From NCBI GenBank assembly GCA_046092445.1, contig JBJTDR010000106.1:5495-69494 (forward strand): a DNA stretch of 64,000 nucleotides. Reading direction: 5' to 3'. A program made the position numbers and the translations under genes. The notes below the pieces were generated by a model. It searched no databases, had not been told where the DNA came from, and saw nothing but the letters and a program-made list of their open reading frames with translations. Origin of the DNA: CAIUPE01 sp046092445 (GTDB taxonomy: Bacteria; Pseudomonadota; Alphaproteobacteria; Rhizobiales; Beijerinckiaceae). Shown here piece after piece: positions 42,933 through 51,974 of this stretch (within the stretch, counting starts at the first letter, position 1; every line of letters starts with the position of its first letter).

Positions 42933-42949
42933 TTCAAGGACTGTGCCAG
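42933..42949 (-). promoter_or_regulatory. Sigma-54-like promoter upstream of glnK-amtB
   Basis: On the minus strand it reads CTGGCACAGTCCTTGAA. The -24 element TGGCAC matches consensus; the -12 element reads TTGA instead of TTGC, with the GG and GA separated by 10 bp as required. Placing transcription start about 12 bp on leaves a leader of some 50 nt before glnK. NtrC-type sites were not recognised upstream. Confidence 0.6.
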
Positions 42950-43023
42950 AGCAGGAAAACAAGCAATATCAGAGTGTTATACTTTTTGACCCAGAGTCAG
43001 AGGGCGCAATATCAGGCAGCTGC

Positions 43024-43911
43024 CTATTTTTTTGGCAATGATGATGCGGCGAGATCGGGGCGGTGCCGGATCAGGCCTTCTTGCGCAACCGAGGCGACGA
43101 GTGTGCCACCGCCGGTGAAGATCGAGCCGCGGGCGAAGCCGCGTGCGCCGCCGGCAAAGGGGCTGTCCTGCGCGTAGAGAAGCCATTCATCGGCGCGAAA
43201 GGGGTGATGGAACCAGAGCGCGTGATCGAGGCTTGCGGCCTGAATTTCGCGCTCGAAAACGGTGCGGCCATGGGCAACGAGGGTTGAATCGAGCAAGGTC
43301 ATGTCGGAGGCGTAGGCAAGTATGGCCTGATGAATGGCGGGGTCGTCCGGCAGTGTGCCGGTGGCGCGGATCCAGACGTTGAAATAAGGGTCGAGGCCGT
43401 CGCGGGTCATGTAGCGCTTGAATTCGACGGGGCGCAGTTCGACGGGGCGTTCGCGCTCGAAATAGGCGCGGACCGGGTCGGGCATCAGCGGCATGACGCG
43501 CTCGCGAATATCGGACTCACTCGGGAGCTGATCGGGCTTCGGGACGTCCGGCATGGCAATCTGGTGGGAGAGGCCGGGCTCGTCGACATGAAACGAGGCG
43601 GACAGCGTGAAAATCGGCTGGCCGTGCTGGATCGCCTTGACGCGGCGCGTGGTGAAGCTGCGGCCATCTCGGATGCGCTCGACATCATAGATGATCGGGA
43701 CTTTCGGATCGCCGGGGAGCAGAAAATAGCCATGGAGCGAATGGGGCAACCGGCCCTCTACGGTGCGGCTTGCGGCAACAAGTGCCTGCCCGATGACCTG
43801 CCCGCCGAAGACACGCTGCCAGCCGACCTGCGGACTGCGGCCACGGAAGAGGTTTTGTTCGAGGACTTCGAGATCGAGAATAGCGAGAAGGTCTTGGACG
43901 GCGGAGGTCAT
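43024..43911 (-). CDS. tesB: Acyl-CoA thioesterase II
   Basis: Double-hotdog thioesterase that hydrolyses medium- and long-chain acyl-CoA. 295 residues. FGGQVIGQALVAASRTV near 35-51 starts the first hotdog. The catalytic triad positions are visible in the second: Asp in YASDMTLLDST, the SLDHALWFH segment, and Gln in SVAQEGLIR near the C-terminus. Transcribed toward glnK, 154 bp away. Divergent from the monooxygenase gene. Confidence 0.94.
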   Translation of the reverse strand: MTSAVQDLLAILDLEVLEQNLFRGRSPQVGWQRVFGGQVIGQALVAASRTVEGRLPHSLHGYFLLPGDPKVPIIYDVERIRDGRSFTTRRVKAIQHGQPIFTLSASFHVDEPGLSHQIAMPDVPKPDQLPSESDIRERVMPLMPDPVRAYFERERPVELRPVEFKRYMTRDGLDPYFNVWIRATGTLPDDPAIHQAILAYASDMTLLDSTLVAHGRTVFEREIQAASLDHALWFHHPFRADEWLLYAQDSPFAGGARGFARGSIFTGGGTLVASVAQEGLIRHRPDLAASSLPKK

Positions 43912-44040
43912 TTGTGGTGCCGGCTGAGAGGTTTAGAGGTGGCAATCATGCTTCAGCTTGGCGGATAATGCCACCCCCTGCGGCGGGGTGAGGCAGTGTG
44001 CGGCATTGAAGGCGGCACGGTTAGGCCTTAGAAGGGGTTG

Positions 44041-45270
44041 ATGAGGGATAAAAGCGCGATGCAGCGGACGGATGTGATGATTGCGGGCGGCGGGGTGACG
44101 GGGTTGACGCTCGCACTTCTGCTGAAGCGCGCGCTGGGCGGAACACTCCGCGTGACGTTGTGCGACCCGATGATCAAGGCGGCACCGACGGATGATGACC
44201 GGGCGTTTGCGCTGGCGGCGGACGGGAGAAGGCTGTTCGACGGGCTCGGGATCTGGCCGATGATTGCCGAGGCGTGCCAACCGATCACCGAGATGGTGAT
44301 TACGGATAGCCGGCTCGATGATCCGGTGCGGCCGGCGTTTCTGACCTTTGGCGGCGAGGTTGAGCCGGGTGAGTCCTTTGCGCATATGGTGCCTCAGGGG
44401 CTCTTGATCGAAAAACTGTTATTCGCTGCGGATCAGGCCGGTGTTCAGCTGATTTCCGACAGGGTGAAGCGCTTCAAGGCGGATCGGTCGTCGGTCACGG
44501 TGATGCTTGCGGGCGGTGACGCGATGAAGGCGGGATTGCTGGTCGGGAGCGATGGCGGACAATCGGCCATTCGCGAGCTTGCCGGGATCAGTTTCTATCA
44601 GTGGTCGTACAAGCAGGCGGGAATTGTCATGACGATCGGCCATGAGCGGCCGCATGACGGGCAGGCGGAAGAGCATTTTCTGCCGGCAGGGCCGTTTGCG
44701 CGGCTGCCTTTGACGGGAAATCGCAGTTCGCTGGTCTGGACCGAGGCGCAGGATCGGGTCGGATCGCTGCTTGATCGTTCCGACGAGGCGCTAATCGAGC
44801 AGATCGAGCGGCGGGCGGGTCTCAGACTGGGGGCCTTGTCATTGCTCAGTCGTCCGCGAGCCTATCCGCTGAATTTCGGGATTGCGCGGCGGTTTATCGG
44901 GGAGCGGCTCGCGCTTGTCGGGGATGCGGCGCATATGGTGCATCCGATTGCCGGACAGGGGCTGAATATCGGCTTGCGTGATGTGGCGGTGCTGGCCGAG
45001 CGGATTATCGAGGCGGCGGGGCTCGGTCTCGATACCGGAACAGTGACGGTGCTGGACGCTTACGAGAAAGCGCGGCGGTTTGATGCGGTCCTGTTTGGGG
45101 CGGTGACGGACGGGTTGAACCGGCTCTTCTCGAATGATCATCTGACGGTGCGATTGGCGCGTGATCTGGGACTCGGTATTGTCGACCGGATGGGGCCGTT
45201 GAAGGAGCGGATGATCCGGCGGGCGGCCGGGATCGAGACGGTGACGCCGCGCCGGATGCGGTGTCTTTAG
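44041..45270 (+). CDS. UbiH/UbiF-family FAD-dependent hydroxylase
   Basis: Flavoprotein monooxygenase expected to hydroxylate the ubiquinone ring. About 409 residues from an ATG preceded by AAGGGG. FAD-binding IAGGGVTGLTLALLL near 14-28, the second motif LLVGSDGGQSAIRE near 175-188 and the third GDAAHMVHPIAGQGLNIGLRD near 296-316 are all present. The ring position hydroxylated (UbiH, UbiF, UbiI or UbiL type) cannot be read from the sequence. Divergent from tesB and convergent with chaC, 3 bp apart. Confidence 0.9.
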   Translation: MRDKSAMQRTDVMIAGGGVTGLTLALLLKRALGGTLRVTLCDPMIKAAPTDDDRAFALAADGRRLFDGLGIWPMIAEACQPITEMVITDSRLDDPVRPAFLTFGGEVEPGESFAHMVPQGLLIEKLLFAADQAGVQLISDRVKRFKADRSSVTVMLAGGDAMKAGLLVGSDGGQSAIRELAGISFYQWSYKQAGIVMTIGHERPHDGQAEEHFLPAGPFARLPLTGNRSSLVWTEAQDRVGSLLDRSDEALIEQIERRAGLRLGALSLLSRPRAYPLNFGIARRFIGERLALVGDAAHMVHPIAGQGLNIGLRDVAVLAERIIEAAGLGLDTGTVTVLDAYEKARRFDAVLFGAVTDGLNRLFSNDHLTVRLARDLGLGIVDRMGPLKERMIRRAAGIETVTPRRMRCL

Positions 45271-45273
45271 GGA

Positions 45274-45813
45274 TCAGACGTTCTCGAGCGCGCGGGACAG
45301 GCGGCTCAAAGTTCGGTCGTGCAGGCCGAGGCTCACGAGATGGGCGTGGGTTGCGGTGACATAGTCCGGATTTGCGCCCGAAACGCCAACGCCTTGCCTG
45401 ATCAGGCGGAGTAATTCGTCAAATTCGAGTTTTGGGGCGTATTGCCGGTGGGTCCGGTCAATCGTGAAGGCGATGCCGGAAACGGTGCGGCCATCGATGA
45501 GGCGGAGTGTGTGGCGTGTTTCGCGATAGACCATCGTGACCTGTTCGCGGGCGCGGAGATAATCGAGAGTCTTTTCAGTGTCGGTGTGGCGCACGCGGAA
45601 GGCAACGCCGCGGCAGGAACCGCCCCGATCAAGACCGAGGACGAGGCCGGGATTGTCAGGCGTTCCGCGATGGACATGAGAATACACGCAGAGCGCCCTA
45701 TGAAAGCCATGAAGTGTCGCGACGATGCGTTCAACATGGTCGAACCCGGGTCGCCACATCAATGATCCGTAGCCGAAAATCCAGAGATCGTGCGGGCGGG
45801 TGTCTGAAAGCAT
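45274..45813 (-). CDS. Gamma-glutamylcyclotransferase (ChaC-like)
   Basis: Degrades glutathione to 5-oxoproline and Cys-Gly. The chosen ATG gives 179 residues beginning MLSDTRPHDLWIFGYGSLMW, where YGSL is the substrate-binding loop; an upstream frame adds 23 residues without family similarity. The RAREQVTMVYRE segment holds the probable catalytic glutamate and GVAFRV is typical. Divergent from the DUF2125 gene. Confidence 0.88.
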   Translation of the reverse strand: MLSDTRPHDLWIFGYGSLMWRPGFDHVERIVATLHGFHRALCVYSHVHRGTPDNPGLVLGLDRGGSCRGVAFRVRHTDTEKTLDYLRAREQVTMVYRETRHTLRLIDGRTVSGIAFTIDRTHRQYAPKLEFDELLRLIRQGVGVSGANPDYVTATHAHLVSLGLHDRTLSRLSRALENV

Positions 45814-45973
45814 TCTGATCGAGCCTCTCGCGAGGATGTTCGTCCGGCTTGTCCCCGTCATGCCTGATTGGCAAGATGGCAATCGATGATAATGATCTCT
45901 AAACGAGAAGAGTGTAAAATCGAAACGAATTTGTTAGATCTGGATTAATTCCGGCGATAATCAGAGCTTATTG

Positions 45974-47011
45974 ATGGTGAATTCCCTGCCACAGAAGAGA
46001 TCTTCGCGTCCGAGGCTCTACGGCCCGCCTGTTTTGCTTGTTCTGGCGGGCGTGGCGCTCTCGGGCTTTTGGATGTTTGCGAAAACGCGAGCTGAAACGT
46101 CGATGGATCTTTGGATGACACAGGAAGCAGCTTCAGGGCGGGTCTGGACCTGCCCCGACCGCAGCATTGGCGGTTATCCGTTCCGGATCGAGATTTCTTG
46201 TACTGGCCCGACGCTGAGGGCGGCAGGAAACGTTCCCCTTGAAGCGAGCGTGGGACGGATTCTTGCTGTTGCGCAGATTTATCAGCTTGATTTGGCAATT
46301 GTAGAGTTTAGCGGGCCGTTGCAGCAGAAATATGCCGACGGAACGCAGCTTGATGCGACGTGGGAAAGTTTACGCGCGAGCGTGCATATCGGGGCTGATC
46401 GGCTACCTGACCGTGTATCGGTCGAGATGAAGAAGGTGCAGCTTGAGGATGATGCGGCGGCATCAGGCACAATCGGCCATGCCGAGTTTCATGCCCGATT
46501 GGTTGAGGGATCGGCGGTCGCGGACGATCTCGATGTCGTTGCTATGGTGCAAGGTGCGGTTTTTCCGGTGATCAATGCGTTCACGGGTGTCACGGAGCCT
46601 ATGGACATCGCGTTGCGCGGCCGCGCCGAGCAGGCAGCACTCCTGAAGCGGGGACTGGTGCCGACTTTGATCGATCAATGGGCCCAATCCGGCGGAAAAA
46701 TGATTTTTGACGAGGCGAGCCTCACGCAGCCGGGGTTTGCGATGAGCGTCAAGGGCGAGGTGACGCTTGACGCGCAACGGCGACCCAAGGGACAGCTGGA
46801 GCTGAACGCAACGGGAGCGGAGCGATTGATGGCGGCCTTTGGTATTGGCGGGAAAGACAAGGGTGTTAACGGATTGCTTGGCGCATTGCTGGGGCAGAAA
46901 AAATCCGATGGCACGCAAAAGGCGAGCACGCTGAAATTGCCGGTGCGGTTGGGCAATGGCAAAGTTGCAATCGGGCCAATTGTGCTCGCCGAGCTCGGGC
47001 CGCTTTATTGA
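45974..47011 (+). CDS. DUF2125 domain protein, probably membrane-anchored and periplasmic
   Basis: About 345 residues with one N-terminal hydrophobic helix (about 18-37, PVLLVLAGVALSGFWMF) and a large soluble part. The segment RVWTCPDRSIGGYPFRIEISC near 55-75 with two cysteines, and the repeated beta-strand pattern, match the alphaproteobacterial DUF2125 family of unknown function. It lies next to chaC and the aromatic cluster in many rhizobia. The stop overlaps the end of the convergent tyrC by 7 bp. Confidence 0.85.
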   Translation: MVNSLPQKRSSRPRLYGPPVLLVLAGVALSGFWMFAKTRAETSMDLWMTQEAASGRVWTCPDRSIGGYPFRIEISCTGPTLRAAGNVPLEASVGRILAVAQIYQLDLAIVEFSGPLQQKYADGTQLDATWESLRASVHIGADRLPDRVSVEMKKVQLEDDAAASGTIGHAEFHARLVEGSAVADDLDVVAMVQGAVFPVINAFTGVTEPMDIALRGRAEQAALLKRGLVPTLIDQWAQSGGKMIFDEASLTQPGFAMSVKGEVTLDAQRRPKGQLELNATGAERLMAAFGIGGKDKGVNGLLGALLGQKKSDGTQKASTLKLPVRLGNGKVAIGPIVLAELGPLY

Positions 47012-47964
47012 GTTTCGTCGTCCGGCTTCGTGCGCCGCCCGAAATCGGGTGCATCAATCTCTTGTCCGAGATCGATGATGCTGCGGCGGACGGCGCGGGT
47101 GCGGGTAAAATGCGTGAACAGGGCCTCGCCGTCGCCCCATCGGATGGCGCGCTGGAGCGCCGAGAGATCCTCGGTGAAGCGACCGAGCATTTCAAGCACG
47201 GCATCCTTGTTGTTGAGGAACACGTCACGCCACATGGTCGGGTCGGACGCCGCGATACGGGTGAAATCCCGGAAGCCGCCGGCGGAAAATTTGATGACTT
47301 CCGACTGGGTGACTTCTTCGAGATCGGCGGCGGTACCGACAATATTATAGGCGATCAGATGCGGCAGATGCGAGGTGATGGCGAGCACGCGGTCGTGATG
47401 GGCGGGCGACATTTCCTCGACATTCGAGCCGACTGCTTCCCAAAAGGCGCGGACCTTGGCGGTTGCGGCGGGATCCGTGCCTTCGGGCGGGGTGAGAATG
47501 CACCAGCGATTCAGAAACAGGGTTGAAAATCCGGCGTCGGGACCGGAATATTCCGTGCCCGCGACGGGATGGGCCGGGACGAAATGCACATTGGCGGGAA
47601 GATGCGGGGCAATCTGCGCGACGATGCAGCCTTTGACCGAGCCGACATCGGAGATGATCGCGCCCTTGGCAAGACCGGGACGCATGGCTTCGGCGACAGA
47701 ACCGCAGGCTCCTACGGGAACGCAAAGAATGATGAAATCCGCATCACTAACGCCGTTGGCGGTATCTCCCTTGACCGTGTCGGCGAGATTGAGCTGTGTG
47801 ACGCGGTCGCGCACGGTCTCCGAGGCGTCGATGGCGACGATGGAGGCGGCGAGATTGCGGGCGCGGGCGGCGCGGGCCAGCGACGAGCCGATGAGGCCGA
47901 GGCCGATAATGGCAAGCCGGTTGAACAGGGGTGCGGGCAGAGGCGCGTCGAGACGATCAGTCAT
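47005..47964 (-). CDS. Prephenate/arogenate dehydrogenase (TyrC/TyrA type)
   Basis: NAD(P)-dependent oxidative decarboxylation on the route to tyrosine. 319 residues: Rossmann motif IIGLGLIGSSLARA at 18-31, then the SDVGSVKG loop, the HPVAGTEYSG active-site segment near 131-140 and a helical C-terminal domain. No chorismate mutase or ACT domain is fused. It follows hisC after 3 bp, so an aromatic aminotransferase function for that neighbour fits. Confidence 0.92.
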   Translation of the reverse strand: MTDRLDAPLPAPLFNRLAIIGLGLIGSSLARAARARNLAASIVAIDASETVRDRVTQLNLADTVKGDTANGVSDADFIILCVPVGACGSVAEAMRPGLAKGAIISDVGSVKGCIVAQIAPHLPANVHFVPAHPVAGTEYSGPDAGFSTLFLNRWCILTPPEGTDPAATAKVRAFWEAVGSNVEEMSPAHHDRVLAITSHLPHLIAYNIVGTAADLEEVTQSEVIKFSAGGFRDFTRIAASDPTMWRDVFLNNKDAVLEMLGRFTEDLSALQRAIRWGDGEALFTHFTRTRAVRRSIIDLGQEIDAPDFGRRTKPDDETQ

Positions 47965-47967
47965 GGC

Positions 47968-49074
47968 TCAGGCTCCCGCCATGAAATCACGCAGCGCATT
48001 GACGACGAGAAGGTTGGCCTCTTCCCTGCCGATTGTGAGACGCAGCGAATCGGGTAGGCCATAGGCTCTGACGGCGCGCAGGACGAGGCCGCGAGAGGAG
48101 AGGAACAGATCGGCCTCGCGGGCGGTTTTTCCGAGTGTTTTCGGGAAGTGCATCAACAGGAAATTGCCGACACTTGGCGTCACCGAAATGCCGAGCGCAG
48201 AAATTTCACGCTCAAGCCATGGCAGCCAGTGATCGTTGTGGGCGAGGGTCTTGGCGAGGTGGTTTTCGTCCTGAAGGGCGGCGATGCCGGCGGCGATCGC
48301 CGGACCATTGACGTTGAAGGGCCCGCGGATGCGGTTGAGCGCGTCGATAATGCCGGCGGGGCCATAGCACCAGCCAAGCCGAAGAAGTGCGAGGCCGTAA
48401 ATTTTCGAAAAGGTCCGAGTCATGATGACGTTTTCGCTCGATGAGACGAGCTCAATGCCGGATGCGTAATCATTGCGGCGGACATATTCGGCATAGGCGG
48501 CATCAAGCACCAGAATGACATTGCGCGGTAAAGCGGCGTGGAGGCGTTTGACCTCGTCATAGGGAATATAGGTGCCGGTCGGGTTGTTGGGATTGGCGAG
48601 GTAGACGATTTTGGTACGCGACGTGACGCAAGCGAGGATCGCGTCGACGTTGGTGGTTAGATTGGTTTCCGGTGCGACAATTGGCGTGCCCCCGGCCGCC
48701 ATGATGGCAATCTTATAGACGAGGAAGCCGTGTGCGGTGAAAATGCCTTCATCGCCGGGGCCGATATAGGCGTTTGTGATCAGGGAGAGAACTTCATCGG
48801 ATCCGGAGCCGCAAACAATGCGTCCAGCATCGAGCCCGTAACGGGCGGCCAAGGCCTGACGAAGCGCGGTTGCAGCGCCATCGGGATAGAGTTCGAGATG
48901 GTCGGCAGAGTGCTTGAACGCAGCGATGGCGGCAGGGGATGCGCCGAGCGGCGTTTCGTTTGACGAGAGTTTATGGAGTTTCACCCCGGCAGGAGCGGTG
49001 CTTTTGCCCGGAACATAGGCGTCAATCGCGAGAATGCCGGGGCGCGGCTGGGGACGGTCGGACAGATTTTGCAT
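47968..49074 (-). CDS. hisC: Histidinol-phosphate / aromatic aminotransferase HisC
   Basis: PLP-dependent class I/II aminotransferase, 368 residues. The N-terminal LHKLSSNETPLG, the NPNNPTGTY segment, the LDAAYAEY motif with the PLP-contacting Asp and Tyr, and the Schiff-base lysine in TFSKIYGLALLRLGW are all present. It is encoded away from the his operon, between chorismate mutase and tyrC. HisC-type enzymes often accept phenylpyruvate or hydroxyphenylpyruvate, so a dual role in histidine and Phe/Tyr synthesis is likely but inferred. Confidence 0.93.
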   Translation of the reverse strand: MQNLSDRPQPRPGILAIDAYVPGKSTAPAGVKLHKLSSNETPLGASPAAIAAFKHSADHLELYPDGAATALRQALAARYGLDAGRIVCGSGSDEVLSLITNAYIGPGDEGIFTAHGFLVYKIAIMAAGGTPIVAPETNLTTNVDAILACVTSRTKIVYLANPNNPTGTYIPYDEVKRLHAALPRNVILVLDAAYAEYVRRNDYASGIELVSSSENVIMTRTFSKIYGLALLRLGWCYGPAGIIDALNRIRGPFNVNGPAIAAGIAALQDENHLAKTLAHNDHWLPWLEREISALGISVTPSVGNFLLMHFPKTLGKTAREADLFLSSRGLVLRAVRAYGLPDSLRLTIGREEANLLVVNALRDFMAGA

Positions 49075-49078
49075 GATG

Positions 49079-49933
49079 TCATTCCGGAGAGGGCGTCGCG
49101 GCGGCTAATTGGAAGCGATTGGCGTGGCTGCCGATTTCATCGCAAGAATGGACGATGATTTCAAGCGGGGTGAGCGTCCCGATCAGCGTGGCGGTGCTGA
49201 CAGTTTCGGGGCAGGAGAGCAAAAGGGTTGTGCCCGCCGTATTCTCGGCCTCAGCTTCGATGGTGGCACCGAGGGCGGCGAGGGCTTTGGTGGCGGTGTC
49301 GGACCAATAATGTGTGTGAAGGGCGAAGAGCAATGTTTCGCGGACCGCAGCGTCTTCAATCGGCTTCGAGATGATGAAGACCGGTGTTCCGGCGGGATGA
49401 TCGGGGCGCTCGACGAAGGGCAGGCGGGCGATGATTTTCGGCGTGTCGGGACCAATCAAGCCTCGCCACCAGAAGCCTGACTTGACGCCTGGTTCCGCCG
49501 GGAAAATACCGAGATCGCCGGCGGAGGCGGCAACGGCGTTGATGACCGTATCGGCACCCTGATGGGTGAGGTAGGGCACGGTGAAACCGAAATGGAATCG
49601 CGCCGTATCTCGCATGGGCGCATCGCCGATGGAGATATCGGCATGGACGGAATAGGGCGCCTGAACATAGGTGAAAGTGGAGATGATCACGCGCCAGATG
49701 CTTTCGACCGTATCGAAGGGGAGAATGCCCGCGTGTCGTTCGGCCAAGGTTCGCATCATTGCGGCTTCACGGCCTGGCCGGAAGGCCGAGCCCGAGGCTT
49801 GAGTATTTTTCACCGCAATCAGGCGATCAATGATCGTGCCGCGCTCCATCAGAAGCCCGTGCATTTCCGCATCGATCCGGTCAATATCGTGCCGGAGATC
49901 GGCGAGGGAGACGGGGGGCTGCGCATCAGCCAT
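49079..49933 (-). CDS. Chorismate mutase (AroQ type) with C-terminal extension
   Basis: 284 residues from the ATG at MADAQPPVSLADLRHDID. The N-terminal 90 residues form an AroQ chorismate mutase helix bundle (LRHDIDRIDAEMHGLLMERGTIIDRLIAVK). The remaining 190 resemble the extended domain seen in rhizobial chorismate mutases upstream of hisC-tyrC; whether that part has prephenate dehydratase or regulatory function is unclear. First gene of the mutase-hisC-tyrC operon (4 bp before hisC). Confidence 0.87.
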   Translation of the reverse strand: MADAQPPVSLADLRHDIDRIDAEMHGLLMERGTIIDRLIAVKNTQASGSAFRPGREAAMMRTLAERHAGILPFDTVESIWRVIISTFTYVQAPYSVHADISIGDAPMRDTARFHFGFTVPYLTHQGADTVINAVAASAGDLGIFPAEPGVKSGFWWRGLIGPDTPKIIARLPFVERPDHPAGTPVFIISKPIEDAAVRETLLFALHTHYWSDTATKALAALGATIEAEAENTAGTTLLLSCPETVSTATLIGTLTPLEIIVHSCDEIGSHANRFQLAAATPSPE

Positions 49934-50120
49934 CAGCTTATTCCGGTTTGAACAGACAATCGGTTTCAAGCGACAGAAACGCTCAAGCCCGATGGTTCAT
50001 AAAGAAGACAGACCGCAAACGCAAAGTCCAAATGGTTGGCGGCTGACGGGAAAAAACATTTTCCGGGACTTGTGAGGTGCGGTCAAGTTTGTCATATAGC
50101 AAGTTCGGCATAAAGAACGT

Positions 50121-51332
50121 ATGAACCTGAGAGCGGAACGCATGACCCGGTCGCACGCGAAATCGGCGCCAGTGCACAATGAGGCGGACGAGCCTTCGAG
50201 CGAGATCTTGCGGTTTGATGAAACGCAGGGACTTGAGCTTGATTGCGGGGTCGTATTTTCGCCCTGGCGGATTGCTTACCAGACTTATGGAACGCTGAAT
50301 GCCGATCGGTCGAATGCGATTCTGCTGTGTCATGCGCTGACGGGCGATCAGCATGTTGCGAATGTGAACCCCGTGACGGGGCGCCCGGGCTGGTGGGAAA
50401 CCATGGTCGGGCCAGGCAAGCCCTACGACACGGACCGTTTTTTTGTGATTTGCGCGAATGTGCTGGGATCGTGCCTCGGCACATCGGGCCCGGCATCACG
50501 CGATGGCGGTAAAGCGCGCGGGCTTGAATTTCCGGTTGTGACCGTCAGGGACATGGTGCGGGCGCAGGCGCGTTTAGTGGATCATCTCGGGATCGAGACG
50601 CTGTTTTGTGTGGCAGGTGGCTCGATGGGCGGGATGCAGGTGCTGCAATGGGCGGCGAGTTATCCCGAACGGGTGTTTTCGGCGATGCCGATTGCGGCAG
50701 CGGCAAAGCACTCGGCGCAGAATATTGCGTTTCACGAGGTCGGACGGCAGGCAGTGATGGCGGATCCGGAATGGCATGCCGGGCGTTATCTCGAATTGGG
50801 CACGCGGCCTGAAAAAGGTTTGGCGGTCGCGCGCATGGCGGCGCATATCACCTATTTGTCGCAACCGGCCCTGCACCGTAAATTCGGGCGGAATTTTCAG
50901 GATCGCACCGCACCGACCTTTTCATTTGATGCGGATTTCGAAGTCGAGAGCTATTTGCGATATCAGGGACGCTCGTTTGTCGAGCGGTTCGATGCGAATT
51001 CCTATCTCTATCTGACACGGGCGATGGATTATTTTGATCTGGCCGCCGATTATGACGGCGTGCTGGCGAAGGCGTTCAAGGGATCGAAGACGCGGTTTTG
51101 TGTTGTGTCGTTCACGTCCGACTGGCTGTTTCCGACGAGCGATTCGCGGGCAATTGTGCATGCGCTGAATGCGGCAGGCGGCTCGGTATCGTTTGTCGAG
51201 ATCGAGACGGACAAGGGCCACGACGCGTTTTTGCTCGATGTGCCGGAATTACTCGAGACAACGCGGGGATTTATCGATGCAGCGGCGCGTGCGCGCGGGC
51301 TTGCTCCTGTGAAAAAGGCGGATCGGGCATGA
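50121..51332 (+). CDS. metX: Homoserine O-acetyltransferase MetX
   Basis: Acylates homoserine in methionine synthesis; members of this family use acetyl-CoA or succinyl-CoA, and sequence alone does not settle it. 403 residues with the alpha/beta hydrolase nucleophile Ser168 in GGSMGG, the LCHALTGDQH oxyanion segment (69-78), and the catalytic Asp and His in SDWLFP and KGHDAFLLD. The stop overlaps metW (ATGA). The 187-bp upstream gap was searched by eye for a SAM-II riboswitch, which is common before alphaproteobacterial met genes, and none was recognised. Confidence 0.95.
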   Translation: MNLRAERMTRSHAKSAPVHNEADEPSSEILRFDETQGLELDCGVVFSPWRIAYQTYGTLNADRSNAILLCHALTGDQHVANVNPVTGRPGWWETMVGPGKPYDTDRFFVICANVLGSCLGTSGPASRDGGKARGLEFPVVTVRDMVRAQARLVDHLGIETLFCVAGGSMGGMQVLQWAASYPERVFSAMPIAAAAKHSAQNIAFHEVGRQAVMADPEWHAGRYLELGTRPEKGLAVARMAAHITYLSQPALHRKFGRNFQDRTAPTFSFDADFEVESYLRYQGRSFVERFDANSYLYLTRAMDYFDLAADYDGVLAKAFKGSKTRFCVVSFTSDWLFPTSDSRAIVHALNAAGGSVSFVEIETDKGHDAFLLDVPELLETTRGFIDAAARARGLAPVKKADRA

Positions 51333-51964
51333 GCGCGGCGTTTTTATCCGACGGACAGAGTGCGGCGCGTGTTGATCTGCTTCAGGTGGCCGAGATGGTC
51401 GAGCCCGGATCGCGTGTGTTGGATGTCGGCTGCGGCGACGGCTCGCTGTTGCGGATGCTGGCTGAGGGGCGCGGCGTTGATGCCCGCGGGATGGAACTCT
51501 CGCAGGCGGGGGTCAATGAATGCGTCGCGAAGGGGCTTTCGGTGATCCAGGGCGATGCCGATACGGATCTGGCCTATTATCCGGATGGTGCGTTTGATTA
51601 TGTGATCCTGTCGCAGACCTTGCAAGCGACGCGGCAACCGCGTGTCGTGTTGGAGCATATGTTGCGGATCGGGCGGCGGGCGATTGTGTCGTTTCCGAAT
51701 TTCGGGCATTGGCGGATAAGGCTGCAAATCCTGTTTTCGGGACGGATGCCGGTGACGCAAAACCTCTCCTATTCGTGGTACGAGACGCCGAATATCCATT
51801 TTTGCACGATTGCCGATTTTGTCGCTTTATGCGGCGAGATGGACGCGAAGATCGAGCGCTCCACGGCGCTTGACCGCTTTGGTCATCCGGTGCGGTTTGC
51901 GATGCCGTGGTCGTTCTGGAACCTGTTTGGCGAGCAGGCCGTGTTTGTTTTGTCGCGGAAGTAA
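51329..51964 (+). CDS. metW: Methionine biosynthesis protein MetW
   Basis: SAM-dependent methyltransferase-fold protein needed for full MetX activity in several bacteria. 211 residues: SRVLDVGCGDGSLLRML near 28-44 binds SAM, and the FDYVILSQTLQATRQP and GRRAIVSFPNFGHWRIRLQ blocks are the MetW hallmarks. The ATG overlaps the metX stop, so stoichiometric production with MetX is likely. Confidence 0.94.
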   Translation: MSAAFLSDGQSAARVDLLQVAEMVEPGSRVLDVGCGDGSLLRMLAEGRGVDARGMELSQAGVNECVAKGLSVIQGDADTDLAYYPDGAFDYVILSQTLQATRQPRVVLEHMLRIGRRAIVSFPNFGHWRIRLQILFSGRMPVTQNLSYSWYETPNIHFCTIADFVALCGEMDAKIERSTALDRFGHPVRFAMPWSFWNLFGEQAVFVLSRK

Positions 51965-51974
51965 GCATCAATTC

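Noticed and set aside
43009..43032. AGGCAGCTGCCT followed by a T-run at the tesB end as terminator
   Set aside because: The T-run is on the wrong side for tesB, the palindrome lacks a loop, and no plus-strand gene precedes it.
49970..50120. SAM-II riboswitch upstream of metX
   Set aside because: Expected from knowledge of alphaproteobacterial met genes, but the conserved UGAUUU and GCUAAA segments are not present. Only a GGAAAA/TTTTCC hairpin near 50049-50064 was seen.
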